DNA of 64,000 nt. Source: Micromonospora sp. KC606 (GTDB taxonomy: Bacteria; Actinomycetota; Actinomycetes; Mycobacteriales; Micromonosporaceae). Positions 11,513 through 21,463 of the stretch are shown piece by piece (positions within the stretch are counted from its first letter, which is position 1; each line of letters opens with the position of its first letter). Made by a program: the position numbers and the translations under genes. The notes beneath the pieces were generated by a model that saw only the letters and a program-made list of their open reading frames with translations, had not been told where the DNA came from and did no database searches. Where the stretch lies: NCBI RefSeq assembly GCF_004348675.1, contig NZ_SMKN01000011.1, forward strand, positions 17,196 to 81,195. The letters are read 5' to 3'.

Positions 11513-14500
11513 CTACACCTCTTCGACCGAGCTCGGCTCGCGCCGGGACAGGTCGATGCCCAGCTCCTCCGCGGCCCGGAACACCTCGTCGTCGGTCTCG
11601 CGCATCTCCAGGGCCACACCGTCGCTGGAGAGCACCTCGACGTTGAGGCACAGCGACTGCAGCTCCTTGAGCAGCACCTTGAACGACTCCGGGATGCCCG
11701 GCTCGGGGATGTTCTCGCCCTTGACGATCGCCTCGTAGACCTTCACCCGGCCGAGGACGTCGTCGGACTTGATCGTCAGCAGCTCCTGCAGGGCGTACGC
11801 GGCGCCGTACGCCTGCATCGCCCAGCACTCCATCTCGCCGAAGCGCTGGCCACCGAACTGCGCCTTACCACCCAGCGGCTGCTGCGTGATCATCGAGTAC
11901 GGGCCGGTCGACCGAGCGTGGATCTTGTCGTCGACCAGGTGGTTAAGCTTCAGGATGTAGATGTAGCCGACCGCGATCGGGTCGGGCAGCGGCTCGCCGG
12001 AACGGCCGTCGAACAGCTGCGCCTTGCCGGAGGAACCGATCAGCTGCTTGCCGTCCCGGTTCGGCAGGGTCGACGCGAGCAGACCGGAGATCTCCTCCTC
12101 GCGGGCACCGTCGAAGACCGGGGTGGCCACGTTGGTGTCCGGCTCGGACTCGTGCGCCTCGATCGAACGGAGCTGGCGCTTCCACTCGACGTCGTCGCCG
12201 TCGACCTGCCAGCCGGTCTTGGCCACCCACCCGAGGTGGGTCTCCAGGACCTGGCCGATGTTCATCCGGGACGGCACACCCAGCGGGTTCAGCACGATGT
12301 CGACCGGGGTGCCGTCCTCCAGGAACGGCATGTCCTCGATCGGCAGGATCTTGGAGATGACGCCCTTGTTGCCGTGCCGGCCGGCGAGCTTGTCACCGTC
12401 CTGGATCTTGCGCTTCTGGGCGACGTAGACCCGGACCAGCTCGTTGACGCCCGGCGGCAGCTCGTCGCCGTCCTCCCGCGAGAAGGTACGCACGCCGATA
12501 ACCGTGCCGGTCTCGCCGTGCGGCACCTTCAGCGAGGTGTCCCGGACCTCGCGCGCCTTCTCGCCGAAGATCGCGCGGAGCAGCCGCTCCTCCGGCGTCA
12601 GCTCGGTCTCACCCTTCGGGGTGACCTTGCCGACCAGGATGTCGCCGGGGACGACCTCGGCGCCGATCCGGATGATGCCGCGCTCGTCGAGGTCGGCGAG
12701 CATCTCCTCGCTGACGTTCGGGATGTCCCGGGTGATCTCCTCCGGACCGAGCTTGGTGTCCCGCGCGTCGACCTCGTGCTCCTCGATGTGGATCGAGGTG
12801 AGCACGTCCTGCTGCACGAGGCGCTGCGACAGGATGATCGCGTCCTCGTAGTTGTGGCCCTCCCAGGTCATGAACGCCACGAGCAGGTTGCGCCCGAGCG
12901 CCATCTCGCCCTCGTCGGTGCACGGACCGTCGGCGATGACCTGACCGGCCTCGACACGGTCGCCCTCGAAGACGACCGGCTTCTGGTTGACGCAGGAGCC
13001 GGCGTTGGAGCGGCGGAACTTGTGCAGCAGGTACGTCCGGCGGTGGCCGTCGTCCTGGTGGATGGTGATGTAGTCGGCGCAGAGGTCCTCGATGACACCG
13101 CCGACCTCGGCGACGACCACGTCACCGGCGTCGACGGCGGCCCGGTACTCCATGCCGGTGCCGACCAGCGGCGACTCCGCCTTGACCAGCGGCACCGCCT
13201 GGCGCTGCATGTTCGCGCCCATCAGCGCCCGGTTGGCGTCGTCGTGCTCGAGGAACGGGATCATCGCGGTCGCGACGGAGGTCATCTGCCGCGGCGAGAC
13301 GTCCATGTAGTCCACGGCGCCCGGCGCGACGTCCTCGGTCTCGCCGCCCTTACGACGGACCAGGACGCGGTCCTCGGCGAAGGTGCCGTCCGCCTTCAGC
13401 GGCGCGTTGGCCTGCGCCTTGACGAACCGGTCCTCCTCGTCAGCGGTCAGGTAGTCGATCTGGTCGGTGACCCGACCCTCGACGACCTTCCGGTACGGCG
13501 TCTCGATGAAGCCGAACGGGTTGACCCGGGCGAAGGTGGACAGCGCGCCGATCAGACCGATGTTCGGGCCTTCCGGCGTCTCGATCGGGCACATCCGGCC
13601 GTAGTGGGACGGGTGCACGTCGCGAACCTCGAAGCCGGCCCGTTCCCGGGAAAGACCACCCGGGCCGAGCGCGCTCAGCCGGCGCCGGTGGGTGAGGCCC
13701 GCCAGCGGGTTGGTCTGGTCCATGAACTGGGACAGCTGCGAGGTGCCGAAGAACTCCTTGATCGCCGCCACCACCGGGCGGATGTTGATCAGGGTCTGCG
13801 GCGTGATCGCCTCGACGTCCTGGGTGGTCATCCGCTCGCGGACGACCCGCTCCATCCGGGACAGACCGACCCGGACCTGGTTCTGGATCAGCTCGCCGAC
13901 CGTTCGTAGGCGCCGGTTGCCGAAGTGGTCGATGTCGTCGGCCTCGTAGCTCTCCTCGCCGGCGTGCAGCCGGCAGAGGTACTCCACGGTGGCGACGATG
14001 TCGTCCTCGGTGAGCGTGCCGGTGGTGATCGGCACCTGCAGCTGGAGCTTCTTGTTGAACTTGTACCGGCCGACCTTGGCGACGTCATACCGCTTCGGGT
14101 TGAAGAAGAGGTTGTCGAGCAGGGTCTGCGCGTTCTCGCGGGTCGGCGGCTCGCCAGGGCGGAGCTTGCGGTAGATGTCGAGCAGGGCCTCATCCTGACC
14201 GGCGATGTGGTCCTTCTCGAGCGTGGTCATCATCAGCTCGGACCACCCGAACCGCTCGCGGATCTGCTCCGCGGACCATCCGATGGCCTTGAGCAGCACG
14301 GTGACGGCCTGCCGACGCTTGCGGTCGATACGGACGCCGACCGTGTCGCGCTTGTCGATGTCGAACTCCAGCCAGGCACCCCGACTCGGGATGACCTTGA
14401 CGCTGGAGAGGTCGCGGTCGGAGGTCTTGTCCGGCTGCTTGTCGAAGTAGACGCCCGGGGACCGGACGAGCTGGCTGACCACGACCCGCTCGGTGCCGTT

Positions 14501-14944
14501 GATGATGAAGGTGCCCTTCGGCGTCATCATCGGGAAGTCACCCATGAACACCGTCTGGCTCTTGATCTCGCCGGTGGTGTTGTTGGTGAACTCCGCGGTC
14601 ACGAACAGCGGGGCGCAGTAGGTCAGGTCCTTCTCCTTGCACTCCTCGATCGAGGCCTTGACCTCGTCGAAGCGCGGAGCCGAGAAGGAGAGCGACATGG
14701 TGCCGGAGAAGTCCTCAATGGGACTGATCTCGTCGAGGATCTCCGCGAGACCCGAGCGTGCGTGCGGGTCGTCCGCCGACCGGCCCTGCCAAGCCTCGTT
14801 GCCGACGAGCCAGTCGAAGGACTCGTTCTGGATGGCGAGGAGGTTGGGGACCTCGAGGTGTTCGGTGATCCTGCCGAAAGAAACTCGGCGGGGCGCGAAA
14901 GCGCTCGACGTACGACTGGTCTTCGCAGGGCGGGAAGCTGCCAA
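11513..14944 (-). CDS. rpoB: DNA-directed RNA polymerase beta subunit
   Basis: The beta subunit (1143 residues) forms the active centre with beta'. I place the start at TTG (14942-14944), giving [16 protein letters not shown], because GGAAGG lies 7 nt upstream and homologues begin there; the open frame runs 161 codons further but is not conserved protein. The rifampicin region (about residues 402-430) reads [11 protein letters not shown]...[15 protein letters not shown], with the usual sensitive residues. The core [13 protein letters not shown] is present. It has its own promoter at 15072-15100 and may also receive readthrough from rplL. Confidence 0.98.
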   Translation of the reverse strand: MAASRPAKTSRTSSAFAPRRVSFGRITEHLEVPNLLAIQNESFDWLVGNEAWQGRSADDPHARSGLAEILDEISPIEDFSGTMSLSFSAPRFDEVKASIEECKEKDLTYCAPLFVTAEFTNNTTGEIKSQTVFMGDFPMMTPKGTFIINGTERVVVSQLVRSPGVYFDKQPDKTSDRDLSSVKVIPSRGAWLEFDIDKRDTVGVRIDRKRRQAVTVLLKAIGWSAEQIRERFGWSELMMTTLEKDHIAGQDEALLDIYRKLRPGEPPTRENAQTLLDNLFFNPKRYDVAKVGRYKFNKKLQLQVPITTGTLTEDDIVATVEYLCRLHAGEESYEADDIDHFGNRRLRTVGELIQNQVRVGLSRMERVVRERMTTQDVEAITPQTLINIRPVVAAIKEFFGTSQLSQFMDQTNPLAGLTHRRRLSALGPGGLSRERAGFEVRDVHPSHYGRMCPIETPEGPNIGLIGALSTFARVNPFGFIETPYRKVVEGRVTDQIDYLTADEEDRFVKAQANAPLKADGTFAEDRVLVRRKGGETEDVAPGAVDYMDVSPRQMTSVATAMIPFLEHDDANRALMGANMQRQAVPLVKAESPLVGTGMEYRAAVDAGDVVVAEVGGVIEDLCADYITIHQDDGHRRTYLLHKFRRSNAGSCVNQKPVVFEGDRVEAGQVIADGPCTDEGEMALGRNLLVAFMTWEGHNYEDAIILSQRLVQQDVLTSIHIEEHEVDARDTKLGPEEITRDIPNVSEEMLADLDERGIIRIGAEVVPGDILVGKVTPKGETELTPEERLLRAIFGEKAREVRDTSLKVPHGETGTVIGVRTFSREDGDELPPGVNELVRVYVAQKRKIQDGDKLAGRHGNKGVISKILPIEDMPFLEDGTPVDIVLNPLGVPSRMNIGQVLETHLGWVAKTGWQVDGDDVEWKRQLRSIEAHESEPDTNVATPVFDGAREEEISGLLASTLPNRDGKQLIGSSGKAQLFDGRSGEPLPDPIAVGYIYILKLNHLVDDKIHARSTGPYSMITQQPLGGKAQFGGQRFGEMECWAMQAYGAAYALQELLTIKSDDVLGRVKVYEAIVKGENIPEPGIPESFKVLLKELQSLCLNVEVLSSDGVALEMRETDDEVFRAAEELGIDLSRREPSSVEEV

Positions 14945-15071
14945 GATGCGTCCTTCCGAGGACCGGTGCTGCAGAACGGCTGGTACGCGTGCACTCCAAT
15001 GACCCCACCAGAAATATCCACAAACGGACATTTCCGAGCAGGGGTCAATTCGGAAGGCAGCGCAAACTAGC

Positions 15072-15100
15072 AGTGTAGCCGAGAGGCTAACCGCTGTCCA
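15072..15100 (-). promoter_or_regulatory. Predicted rpoB promoter
   Basis: On the minus strand TGGACA (15095-15100) precedes TACACT (15072-15077) by exactly 17 nt, close to the vegetative consensus. Transcription would start near 15065, giving a leader of about 120 nt. The rest of the 587-bp gap (14945-15531) shows no gene; it also holds the rplL terminator hairpin. Confidence 0.7.
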
Positions 15101-15428
15101 GCCCATCCCGCAGGTCGTCGCGGAACGCGCCTCGGGACCCGGAATCCGGGCCTCACCGGGCCGCTCGGAACGCGTCGTTCCTGCCGGACCGCCCGGGCAC
15201 CACGGCCGATGGTGCTGCCGCTGCCATTGCCCGAACGGAGGCCGTCGCAAGCGCGGAAGGTCTTGCTGGTGCCAGCGTGCCTGGCAGGCCGGTGCCGCGT
15301 CAAGGGCCGGCTGCGGTCGCCGTCGCCATTCCCACCGACGATCGACCGTCAGACAGCTCTTTCGGACCGCACGCCGGGCGTCGGAAGTCCTGCTCACGCC
15401 GCTGCCACCGGGTGAGCTACCAACCACA

Positions 15429-15462
15429 GCGGGCGATGATCCGTTCCCGGATCACCGCCCGC
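15429..15462 (-). terminator. Hairpin downstream of rplL
   Basis: A 15-bp stem with one mismatch (15429-15443 with 15448-15462) and a 4-nt loop begins 70 bp after the rplL stop. No T-run follows. It probably ends or attenuates the rplJL transcript ahead of rpoB. Confidence 0.65.
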
Positions 15463-15531
15463 CACGACGCGATGTGCTCCGGCTCACGTGAGCCGGGTGC
15501 GCGCCAAGAGTCGACCAGAGGCCGACTCAGG

Positions 15532-15921
15532 TCACTTGAGGGTGACCTTCGCGCCCTCGCCCTCGAGCTTGGCCTTCGCCTTCTCGGCGGTCTCCTTGTT
15601 GGCCTTCTCCAGGACCGCCTTCGGCGCGGCCTCGACCAGGTCCTTGGCCTCCTTGAGGCCCAGGCCGGTCAGCTCGCGCACGACCTTGATGACCTGGATC
15701 TTCTTGCCGCCGTCAGCCTCGAGGATGACGTCGAACTCGTCCTTCTCCGGCTCGGCCTCGGCGGCGCCACCAGCGGCACCCGGGGCGGCGGCGGCCATCG
15801 CGACCGGAGCCGCGGCGGTGACCTCGAAGGTCTCCTCGAACTGCTTCACGAACTCGGAGAGCTCGATCAGCGTCATCTCCTTGAACGCGTCGAGCAGCTC
15901 GTCGGTGCTGAGCTTCGCCAT
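15532..15921 (-). CDS. rplL: 50S ribosomal protein L7/L12
   Basis: This 129-residue stalk protein recruits and activates translational GTPases. The N-terminal dimerisation part begins [20 protein letters not shown]. An Ala/Gly/Pro-rich hinge (about residues 37-56) links it to the C-terminal factor-binding domain with [20 protein letters not shown]. The length is typical of the family. It lies 54 bp after rplJ, and the two are co-transcribed so that L10 and L12 are made together. Confidence 0.98.
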   Translation of the reverse strand: MAKLSTDELLDAFKEMTLIELSEFVKQFEETFEVTAAAPVAMAAAAPGAAGGAAEAEPEKDEFDVILEADGGKKIQVIKVVRELTGLGLKEAKDLVEAAPKAVLEKANKETAEKAKAKLEGEGAKVTLK

Positions 15922-15975
15922 GTCTGGCGTCCTTTCTGAAAGTGAAAACTAAGAACGTGGGTGCGCCGGGTGGCC

Positions 15976-16521
15976 TCAGGCCGCCTCGGCGCTCTCCTTC
16001 TCGCGCTTGTCCTGCAGGGCGGCCGCCAGACGGGCGGTCTTGGAGAGCGGAGCCTGGAACAGGGCCGCGGCCTTGCTCAGGTTGCCCTTCATCGCGCCGG
16101 CCAGCTTGGCCAGCAGCACCTCACGGGACTCCAGGTCGGCGAGCTTCGTGACCTCGGCCGCGGAAATGGCCTTGCCCTCGAAGACACCGCCCTTGATGAC
16201 GAGCTTCGGGTTGGCCTTCGCGAAGTCGCGAAGGCCCTTCGCCGCCTCGACGACGTCGCCCGAAACGAAAGTCAGCGCGGTAGGACCGGTGAACAGCTCG
16301 TCGAGGCCGGAGATGCCCGCGTCGGCCGCAGCACGCTTCGCCAGCGTGTTCTTGGCGACGGTGTAGGTGGTCTCCTTGCCGAGCGAGCGCCGCAGCTGGG
16401 TGAGCTGGGAAACCGTCAGACCACGGTACTCGGTGAGCACCGCGGCGCCCGCGTTGCGGAAGCTCTCGGTCAGCTCAGCGACGGCCGTGGCCTTGTCGGC
16501 CCGGATCGGCTTGTCCGCCAT
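15976..16521 (-). CDS. rplJ: 50S ribosomal protein L10
   Basis: L10 (181 residues) anchors the L12 dimers to the ribosomal stalk. The start is ATG at 16519-16521, preceded by AGGAGGG at the proper distance; the longer open frame to 16716 is leader. The sequence begins [20 protein letters not shown], followed by the L10 core [18 protein letters not shown], and the C-terminal helix region binds L12. The leader carries a promoter (16780-16808) and an attenuator-like hairpin (16607-16634). Confidence 0.97.
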   Translation of the reverse strand: MADKPIRADKATAVAELTESFRNAGAAVLTEYRGLTVSQLTQLRRSLGKETTYTVAKNTLAKRAAADAGISGLDELFTGPTALTFVSGDVVEAAKGLRDFAKANPKLVIKGGVFEGKAISAAEVTKLADLESREVLLAKLAGAMKGNLSKAAALFQAPLSKTARLAAALQDKREKESAEAA

Positions 16522-16606
16522 GTCCCTCCTCTCTCGTTGCTCGGAGCTGGTCGCCGTCATCGGGCCGGCAGGCCCTCCGACAGCGGCGTAGGCACGCGAG
16601 AACGAG

Positions 16607-16634
16607 AAAAGCCCCGGCGCAGGGCGCACGGGGC
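16607..16634 (-). promoter_or_regulatory. Attenuator-like hairpin in the rplJ leader
   Basis: On the minus strand a bulged stem GCCCCG-T-GCGC / GCGC-CGGGGC (16611-16634) is followed directly by TTTT (16607-16610) and then CTCG. This is an intrinsic-terminator shape inside the leader, 86 nt before the rplJ start. It fits control of rplJL by transcription attenuation, as proposed for L10 leaders of other bacteria; the competing structure was not worked out. Confidence 0.55.
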
Positions 16635-16779
16635 GAGGGCCGGCGACGTGAACATGGTCGGCGGACCACACGCACTGCCGATTTTCGCTTGCCGCCCTAC
16701 GCGGGTCGCCCGTCATCGCGGGACCTTCGACCGTGCCGGAGCACGGTGACCAGCGGTCTCTGGGTGGAACTTCGCCATA

Positions 16780-16808
16780 AGGCTACGCGACGCGACGGCG
16801 AGCACCAA
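16780..16808 (-). promoter_or_regulatory. Predicted rplJL promoter
   Basis: On the minus strand TTGGTG (16803-16808) and TAGCCT (16780-16785) are spaced by 17 nt. Transcription would begin near 16773, giving a leader of about 250 nt that contains the attenuator-like hairpin. The gap 16522-16946 otherwise holds only the rplA terminator. Confidence 0.6.
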
Positions 16809-16896
16809 ATCGACTCCGCGTGCCCCCGGTCACGCCACCCCGGACCCGAGCCCGCTCGATCCGAGAGGGCGACGCCCCCTGCGGCACGGGATACGA

Positions 16897-16935
16897 CGGA
16901 AGGGGCCCCGCCACAGCGTGGCGGGGCCCCTTCCG
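16897..16935 (-). terminator. rplKA terminator
   Basis: A perfect 18-bp stem (16897-16914 with 16918-16935) with a 3-nt loop starts 12 bp after the rplA stop. It is the strongest hairpin in the window. It separates the rplKA transcript from the rplJL promoter. Confidence 0.88.
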
Positions 16936-16946
16936 GGGAGCCTTGG

Positions 16947-17663
16947 TCAGCCCTCGGCGCCGGCCTCCTGGAGGTTCTTCACCACGTTCGGGTCGACCGG
17001 GACGCCCGGGCCCATGGTGGTGGTCAGGGTGACCTTCCTCAGGTACTTGCCCTTGGCCGCGGACGGCTTGGCCCGCAGCACCTCGTCGAGGACGGCGGCG
17101 TAGTTGTCGATCAGCTGGGCCTCGGAGAACGATGCCTTGCCGATGATCAGGTGCAGGTTGGAGTGCTTGTCCACCCGGAAGGTGATCTTACCGCCCTTGA
17201 TGTCCTGAACGGCCTTGGTGACGTCCATGGTCACCGTGCCCGTCTTCGGGTTCGGCATCAGGCCGCGCGGGCCCAGGATCCGCGCGATCCGGCCGATCTT
17301 GGCCATCTGGTCCGGGGTGGCGATCGCGGCGTCGAAGTCCAGCCAGCCGCCCTGGATCCGGGCGACGAGCTCGTCCGTGCCCACCTCGTCCGCACCGGCG
17401 GCGACAGCCTCCTCGGCCTTCGCGCCGGCGGCGAACACGATCACGCGGGCGGTCTTACCGGTGCCGTGCGGCAGGTTGACCGTGCCGCGGACCATCTGGT
17501 CCGCCTTGCGGGGGTCGACGCCGAGGCGCATCGCGACCTCGACCGTGGCGTCGAACTTGACGTTGGTGGTGTCCTTGGCCAGCTTGACGGCCTCGGCGGG
17601 GGTGTAGAGCTTCGACCGGTCGATGACCTCGGCGGCCCTGCGGTAGCTCTTGCTGCGCTGCAT
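16947..17663 (-). CDS. rplA: 50S ribosomal protein L1
   Basis: L1 (238 residues) forms the mobile L1 stalk, which moves deacylated tRNA from the E site. The start is ATG at 17661-17663, giving [20 protein letters not shown]; an upstream in-frame start at 17717 is not conserved. Signature stretches are [19 protein letters not shown] and [17 protein letters not shown]. It lies 83 bp after rplK. In E. coli L1 represses translation of the L11-L1 message; a matching binding site near rplK was not established here. Confidence 0.97.
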   Translation of the reverse strand: MQRSKSYRRAAEVIDRSKLYTPAEAVKLAKDTTNVKFDATVEVAMRLGVDPRKADQMVRGTVNLPHGTGKTARVIVFAAGAKAEEAVAAGADEVGTDELVARIQGGWLDFDAAIATPDQMAKIGRIARILGPRGLMPNPKTGTVTMDVTKAVQDIKGGKITFRVDKHSNLHLIIGKASFSEAQLIDNYAAVLDEVLRAKPSAAKGKYLRKVTLTTTMGPGVPVDPNVVKNLQEAGAEG

Positions 17664-17746
17664 TTCTGAATACTCCTGTGGTCTATGGCGGGCCGCGGCG
17701 TCCGCGAGCCCTCCCACGAACTGATCGGAAAGAGCAGGGACCGAGG

Positions 17747-18178
17747 TCAGTCGGCGACGGTGAGACCCATCGACCGGGCGGTGCCGGCGATGATCTTCTC
17801 AGCCTGGTCGACGTCGTTGGCGTTGAGATCGGCCATCTTCTTCTCGGCGATCTCCCGCAGCTGGGCGCGGGTCACGGAGCCGACCTTCTCCTTGTGCGGC
17901 ACGCCGGAGCCCTTCTGCACGCCGGCGGCCTTGATCAGCAGCCGGGCGGCGGGCGGGGTCTTCAGCACGAAGGTGAAGGTGCGATCCTCGTACACGCTGA
18001 TCTCGGCGGGGACGATGTCGCCCCGCTGGGACTCGGTCTGCGCGTTGTAGGACTTGCAGAACTCCATGATGTTCACGCCGTGCTGGCCGAGCGCGGGGCC
18101 GACCGGCGGCGCCGGAGTGGCCTGACCCGCCGGCAGTTGAAGCGTGAACGTCTTGACGAGCTTCTTCTTCGGAGGCAT
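17747..18178 (-). CDS. rplK: 50S ribosomal protein L11
   Basis: This 143-residue protein of the GTPase-associated centre begins [20 protein letters not shown] and keeps [19 protein letters not shown], the Pro-rich N-terminal domain bound by thiostrepton together with 23S rRNA. The C-terminal RNA-binding domain ends MGLTVAD. It lies downstream of nusG and upstream of rplA in the conserved secE-nusG-rplK-rplA order. The 196-bp gap before it could hold a promoter, but none was convincing. Confidence 0.97.
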   Translation of the reverse strand: MPPKKKLVKTFTLQLPAGQATPAPPVGPALGQHGVNIMEFCKSYNAQTESQRGDIVPAEISVYEDRTFTFVLKTPPAARLLIKAAGVQKGSGVPHKEKVGSVTRAQLREIAEKKMADLNANDVDQAEKIIAGTARSMGLTVAD

Positions 18179-18374
18179 GTCTCTTCCTGGGGCTTGGAAC
18201 TGGGATATTCACCGGCCGCGGGCGCGCACGGTCAGCGCGGTACGACAACGGCGACGTTCTAGGGTAGCGCAGCGCTCCACCGCCCCGACCGTCGAGGTCC
18301 GTCCAGCCTCGCCGACAGGGGCCGGAACGAGTACGCCGGCGGAGGGCTCTGCCCACCGCCGGCGACCGAGCGCG

Positions 18375-19097
18375 TCAGATCTTGGTGACCTGGTTGAAGT
18401 TCAGCTCGACCGGGGTCTCCCGGCCGAAGATCGACACCAGCACCTTGAGCTTCTGCTGGTCTGCGTTGATCTCGCTGATCGACGCCGGCAGCGACGCGAA
18501 CGCGCCGTCGGTGACGGTGACCGAGTCGCCGACCTCGAAGTCGAGGACCCTGATTTCGGGCTTGGCCTTCTTCTCCACGGCCTCGACCGAGGGGGCCAGC
18601 CACTTCAGCACCTCGTCCAGGCTGAGCGGCGCGGGCCGGTCGGCACGGTCCGTCGCGCCCACGAAGCCGGTGACCCCGGGAGTGTTGCGCACGCAGGAGT
18701 AGGACTCGGCGGTCAGCTCCATCCGGACCAGGATGTAGCCGGGGAAGACCTTGGCCTGAACCTGGGAGCGCTTGCCGTTCTTGACCTCGACCTCTTCCCG
18801 GGTCGGCACCTCGACCTGGTAGATGTAGTCCTCCATGTCGAGGGACGTGATCCGGGTTTCGAGGTTGGTCTTGACCTTGTTCTCGTAGCCGGCGTAAGAG
18901 TGCACCACGTACCAGTCGCCGGGCGCGTAGCGCAGCTTCTGGCGCAGCTCGGCGACCGGGTCGTAGTCCTCCTCCGGCGCCGGCTCGGAGGTCGGGAACT
19001 CCGGCTCGCTGGCGGCCTCGACCGACTCGTCACTGGCCGCCGTCGCCACCGTGGACTGCTCGTCCGTGGTCTCGGCGGTCTCGTCGTACTCAGGCAC
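18375..19097 (-). CDS. nusG: Transcription elongation/termination factor NusG
   Basis: NusG (240 residues) binds RNA polymerase through its N-terminal domain and Rho or S10 through its C-terminal KOW domain. An acidic, low-complexity extension (about residues 1-45) precedes the NGN domain, which contains [19 protein letters not shown]; such extensions are usual in actinobacteria. The KOW part reads [20 protein letters not shown]. It lies 38 bp after secE. The end [11 protein letters not shown] is canonical. Confidence 0.97.
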   Translation of the reverse strand: MPEYDETAETTDEQSTVATAASDESVEAASEPEFPTSEPAPEEDYDPVAELRQKLRYAPGDWYVVHSYAGYENKVKTNLETRITSLDMEDYIYQVEVPTREEVEVKNGKRSQVQAKVFPGYILVRMELTAESYSCVRNTPGVTGFVGATDRADRPAPLSLDEVLKWLAPSVEAVEKKAKPEIRVLDFEVGDSVTVTDGAFASLPASISEINADQQKLKVLVSIFGRETPVELNFNQVTKI

Positions 19098-19135
19098 GCT
19101 CGCTCACTTCCGTCACTATCGGCTCAGTCGGCCGG

Positions 19136-19534
19136 TCAGCTGGGGTTGCCGAAGACCCACAGCACGCCCTTCGCGAACGCGAAGTCGAGAAGGCCCACGA
19201 TCGTCAGCACCACCGCGACGAACGTCACCACCACGGCCGTGTAGGTCAGCAGCTCCTTGCGGGTCGGCCAGATGACCTTACGCAGCTCGGCGACCACCTC
19301 GCGGAAGAAACGCGCGATGCGGGCGAAGAGCCCCACCCTGTCGTCGTCGGTGCGGGTCTTCGGCCTGCTGTCAGCCGCCCGCTCCCGGGTCGCGGTGCCG
19401 CCCCGGGAGACCGGCTCGTCCGCGCCGGTGGCGTCGTCGTCGGCGACCACGTCGTCGGCGACCACGTCGTCGACGACCTCGTCGCGCAGACCGTCGTCGC
19501 CGGCGTCCTCGCCGCGCCGCTTGCTGTCGGCCAC
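19136..19534 (-). CDS. secE: Preprotein translocase subunit SecE
   Basis: SecE (132 residues) clamps the SecY channel of the general secretion pathway. The N-terminal two-thirds is acidic, low-complexity and unique to actinobacteria (VVDDVVADDVVADDD). The conserved part begins at ARFFREVVAELRKVIWPTRK, followed by one transmembrane helix (TAVVVTFVAVVLTIVGLLDF). It is placed between tRNA-Trp and nusG, the standard arrangement. An internal DNA repeat (gtcgtcggcgaccac) underlies the acidic repeat. Confidence 0.95.
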   Translation of the reverse strand: MADSKRRGEDAGDDGLRDEVVDDVVADDVVADDDATGADEPVSRGGTATRERAADSRPKTRTDDDRVGLFARIARFFREVVAELRKVIWPTRKELLTYTAVVVTFVAVVLTIVGLLDFAFAKGVLWVFGNPS

Positions 19535-19747
19535 TTCGCCCTCCGTCGCGGGGTATCGGGTCGTACGCCGGTGCGGCGTACGCGGCGCTGGTCACGCCGG
19601 CCGGACCAACCGTCCCGCGACGGGCCGCGGCCGGCGGACCGGACGTAGGGGGCCCGATGCCTCGGAGCCACCCCGCCGATGCCACCACCACGGGCCGGAC
19701 GCCGCCGTCTGGCGGCGCGACCCACGGGAACGGTCAGGCCTGAGGCG

Positions 19748-19820
<73 letters not shown>

Positions 19821-19935
19821 GTGCGGCAACGCTCGCCCCGCCCGACCTGCACAGCCGGGCAGGGGTCACTTGCCCCACGGCGGACCAGTGTACGGGTAGT
19901 GCCCCGACTTTCCCAACCGGTCCTGCCCATCACTC

Positions 19936-20328
19936 TCAGCGCGGCGTCCGGACGATTGCCCGGGCCTGCGACAGGACCTTCTCCCCCCGGCAGGTCGCCG
20001 TCACGTCGAGCCTGGTCAGGCCGTCCTCGGTGACCCCCTTCACCACTGCCGTGACCTCGATCTCGGTGCCCTCGTCGTCGTCGGGCACCACCACCGGACG
20101 GGTGAACCGGACCCCGAGGTCGACCACCGCGTCGGGCGCGCCGGCCCAGGTGGTCACGGCCCGGCCGACCAGCGCCATGGTGAACATCCCGTGCGCGATC
20201 ACCCCGGGCAGCCCCACCGAGGTGGCGAACCGGTCGCTCCAGTGGATCGGGTTGAAGTCGCCCGAGGCGCCCGCGTAGCGGATCAGGTCCACCCGGGTGA
20301 CCCGGAAAGTCTGAGTGGGCAGCTCCAT
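19936..20328 (-). CDS. hadB: MaoC-like (3R)-hydroxyacyl dehydratase, HadB type
   Basis: This 130-residue single hot-dog-fold protein has the MaoC active-site pattern YAGASGDFNPIHW (Asp and His, about residues 20-32), used to dehydrate (3R)-hydroxyacyl thioesters. Homologues pair with a HadA-type subunit, and a hadA-like gene ends 1 bp upstream (stop 20330-20332, start 20326-20328), so the two are probably co-translated partners. The rpmG-hadA-hadB-tRNA-Trp-secE order is shared with mycobacteria, where the product serves FAS-II. Micromonosporaceae lack mycolic acids, so the substrate here is probably ordinary fatty acyl chains (inference). Confidence 0.85.
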   Translation of the reverse strand: MELPTQTFRVTRVDLIRYAGASGDFNPIHWSDRFATSVGLPGVIAHGMFTMALVGRAVTTWAGAPDAVVDLGVRFTRPVVVPDDDEGTEIEVTAVVKGVTEDGLTRLDVTATCRGEKVLSQARAIVRTPR

Positions 20329-20329
20329 G

Positions 20330-20776
20330 TCAGGCCTCCCCGCGCACGACGATCCTGGACCAGACGGCGACGACCGGCTCGCCGGCCGCGTCGGTCACGT
20401 CGGTGCGGGTGGTCAGAAAGCCGTGCCCGCCCCGGGTGGTGACCTCCTCGATGGTGTTGACGCAGACCAGCTCGTCCCCGGCCACCACCGGGCGGGTGTA
20501 CGCGAAGCGCTGGTCGCCGTGGACGACCCGGCTGTAGTCGACACCGAGCGCCGGGTCCTCGACGATCTGCCGACAGGCGGCCATGGTGATCAGCACGGGA
20601 AAGGTCGGCGGGGCGACCACGTCCGGATGGCCCAGCGCCCGGGCCGCCGCCGGGTCGTGGTGGGCGGCATCGGTGGCGCCGATGGCGGTGGCGAACTCGC
20701 GGATCTTCTCTCGGCCCACCTGGTAAGGGGCGGTCGGCGGATATATTCGGCCGGCGAAGGACAGGTCCAGGGACAT
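20330..20776 (-). CDS. hadA: FAS1-type dehydratase / HadA-like subunit (UPF0336)
   Basis: This 148-residue hot-dog protein begins MSLDLSFAGRIYPPTAPYQV, followed by GREKIREFATAIG, which is typical of the HadA/UPF0336 family. HadA-type subunits bind the acyl chain while the HadB subunit supplies the catalytic Asp-His pair. The start at ATG 20774-20776 follows homologues; a GTG at 20803 would add nine poorly conserved residues. The Shine-Dalgarno sequence is weak. It lies next to hadB in the same unit, downstream of rpmG. Confidence 0.83.
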   Translation of the reverse strand: MSLDLSFAGRIYPPTAPYQVGREKIREFATAIGATDAAHHDPAAARALGHPDVVAPPTFPVLITMAACRQIVEDPALGVDYSRVVHGDQRFAYTRPVVAGDELVCVNTIEEVTTRGGHGFLTTRTDVTDAAGEPVVAVWSRIVVRGEA

Positions 20777-20896
20777 GCCGCCGAACCTACACGCAAGCAC
20801 CAACGCCGACCCGTCCGGGAGACGCGGCTGTCGCCACGCCGTCCGTACGGGTCGGCGTTCGGGTGTCGTTGCGGGACCGGGCCAGACGGCCGAGTG

Positions 20897-21064
20897 TCAG
20901 CGGGTCTCGCGGTGGACCGTGTGCTTACCGTCCCTGGGGCAGAACTTCTTCAGCTCGATGCGGTCCGGGTCGTTACGACGGTTCTTGCGCGTGATGTAGT
21001 TGCGCTCCTTGCACTCCACACACGCCAAAGTGATCTTCGGCCGGACATCGGTCGCCTTCGCCAC
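20897..21064 (-). CDS. rpmG: 50S ribosomal protein L33
   Basis: This 55-residue protein begins at GTG 21062-21064 ([20 protein letters not shown]). Two CxxC-like pairs are reduced: CVEC is present near the N-terminus, but the second pair is a single Cys in [10 protein letters not shown]. That makes it the mixed form seen in many actinobacterial rpmG copies near secE. L33 sits near the E site of the 50S subunit. It lies between tRNA-Met/Thr and hadA. Confidence 0.93.
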   Translation of the reverse strand: MAKATDVRPKITLACVECKERNYITRKNRRNDPDRIELKKFCPRDGKHTVHRETR

Positions 21065-21195
21065 GGCGGAGTGCCTTCCTCGCTAACGGGTAACAGCTAC
21101 GGCGCATCAGCCTACGCGGACAATGCGCGGACATGCAAAGTGGGCGCCCCTGGCGCCCGTTTCACGACCACCGGGGTGTGCCCGGAGGACGAGAG

Positions 21196-21268
21196 TAGCG
21201 GTGGCCGGACTTGAACCGGCGACACAGCGATTATGAGCCGCTTGCTCTGCCATCTGAGCTACACCGCC
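21196..21268 (-). tRNA. tRNA-Met(CAT), elongator type
   Basis: This is a 73-nt cloverleaf. The acceptor GGCGGTG pairs with CACCGCT through one G-T wobble. The anticodon loop is CTCATAA (CAT) and the T-arm GGTTCAAGTCC. The fully paired first acceptor position and the ordinary D-arm fit elongator Met rather than initiator. It lies 27 nt from tRNA-Thr. Confidence 0.95.
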
Positions 21269-21294
21269 GCAGGCGGGTCCAGCCGGACCCTCTG

Positions 21295-21367
21295 AGCCCC
21301 CTTACGGAATCGAACCGTAGACCTTCTCCTTACCATGGAGACGCTCTGCCGACTGAGCTAAGGGGGC
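21295..21367 (-). tRNA. tRNA-Thr(GGT)
   Basis: This is a 73-nt cloverleaf. The acceptor GCCCCCT pairs with AGGGGGC. The anticodon loop is ATGGTAA (GGT) and the T-arm GGTTCGATTCC. It is transcribed just upstream of tRNA-Met on the same strand, probably as one Thr-Met unit leading to rpmG. Confidence 0.96.
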
Positions 21368-21463
21368 CTACCCGATCACCCTGGAGGGCGTCGCGCAGGA
21401 GACACATTACACGGCCCTGCGCCGGGCACGAAATCGACTCCCTCCTCAGGGCGTCGACCCTGG

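Noticed and set aside
14945..15427. 161-codon extension of rpoB upstream of the TTG start
   Set aside because: The extension overlaps the predicted rpoB promoter and rplL terminator, has no conserved protein text, and homologues begin at the AASRPAK phrase.
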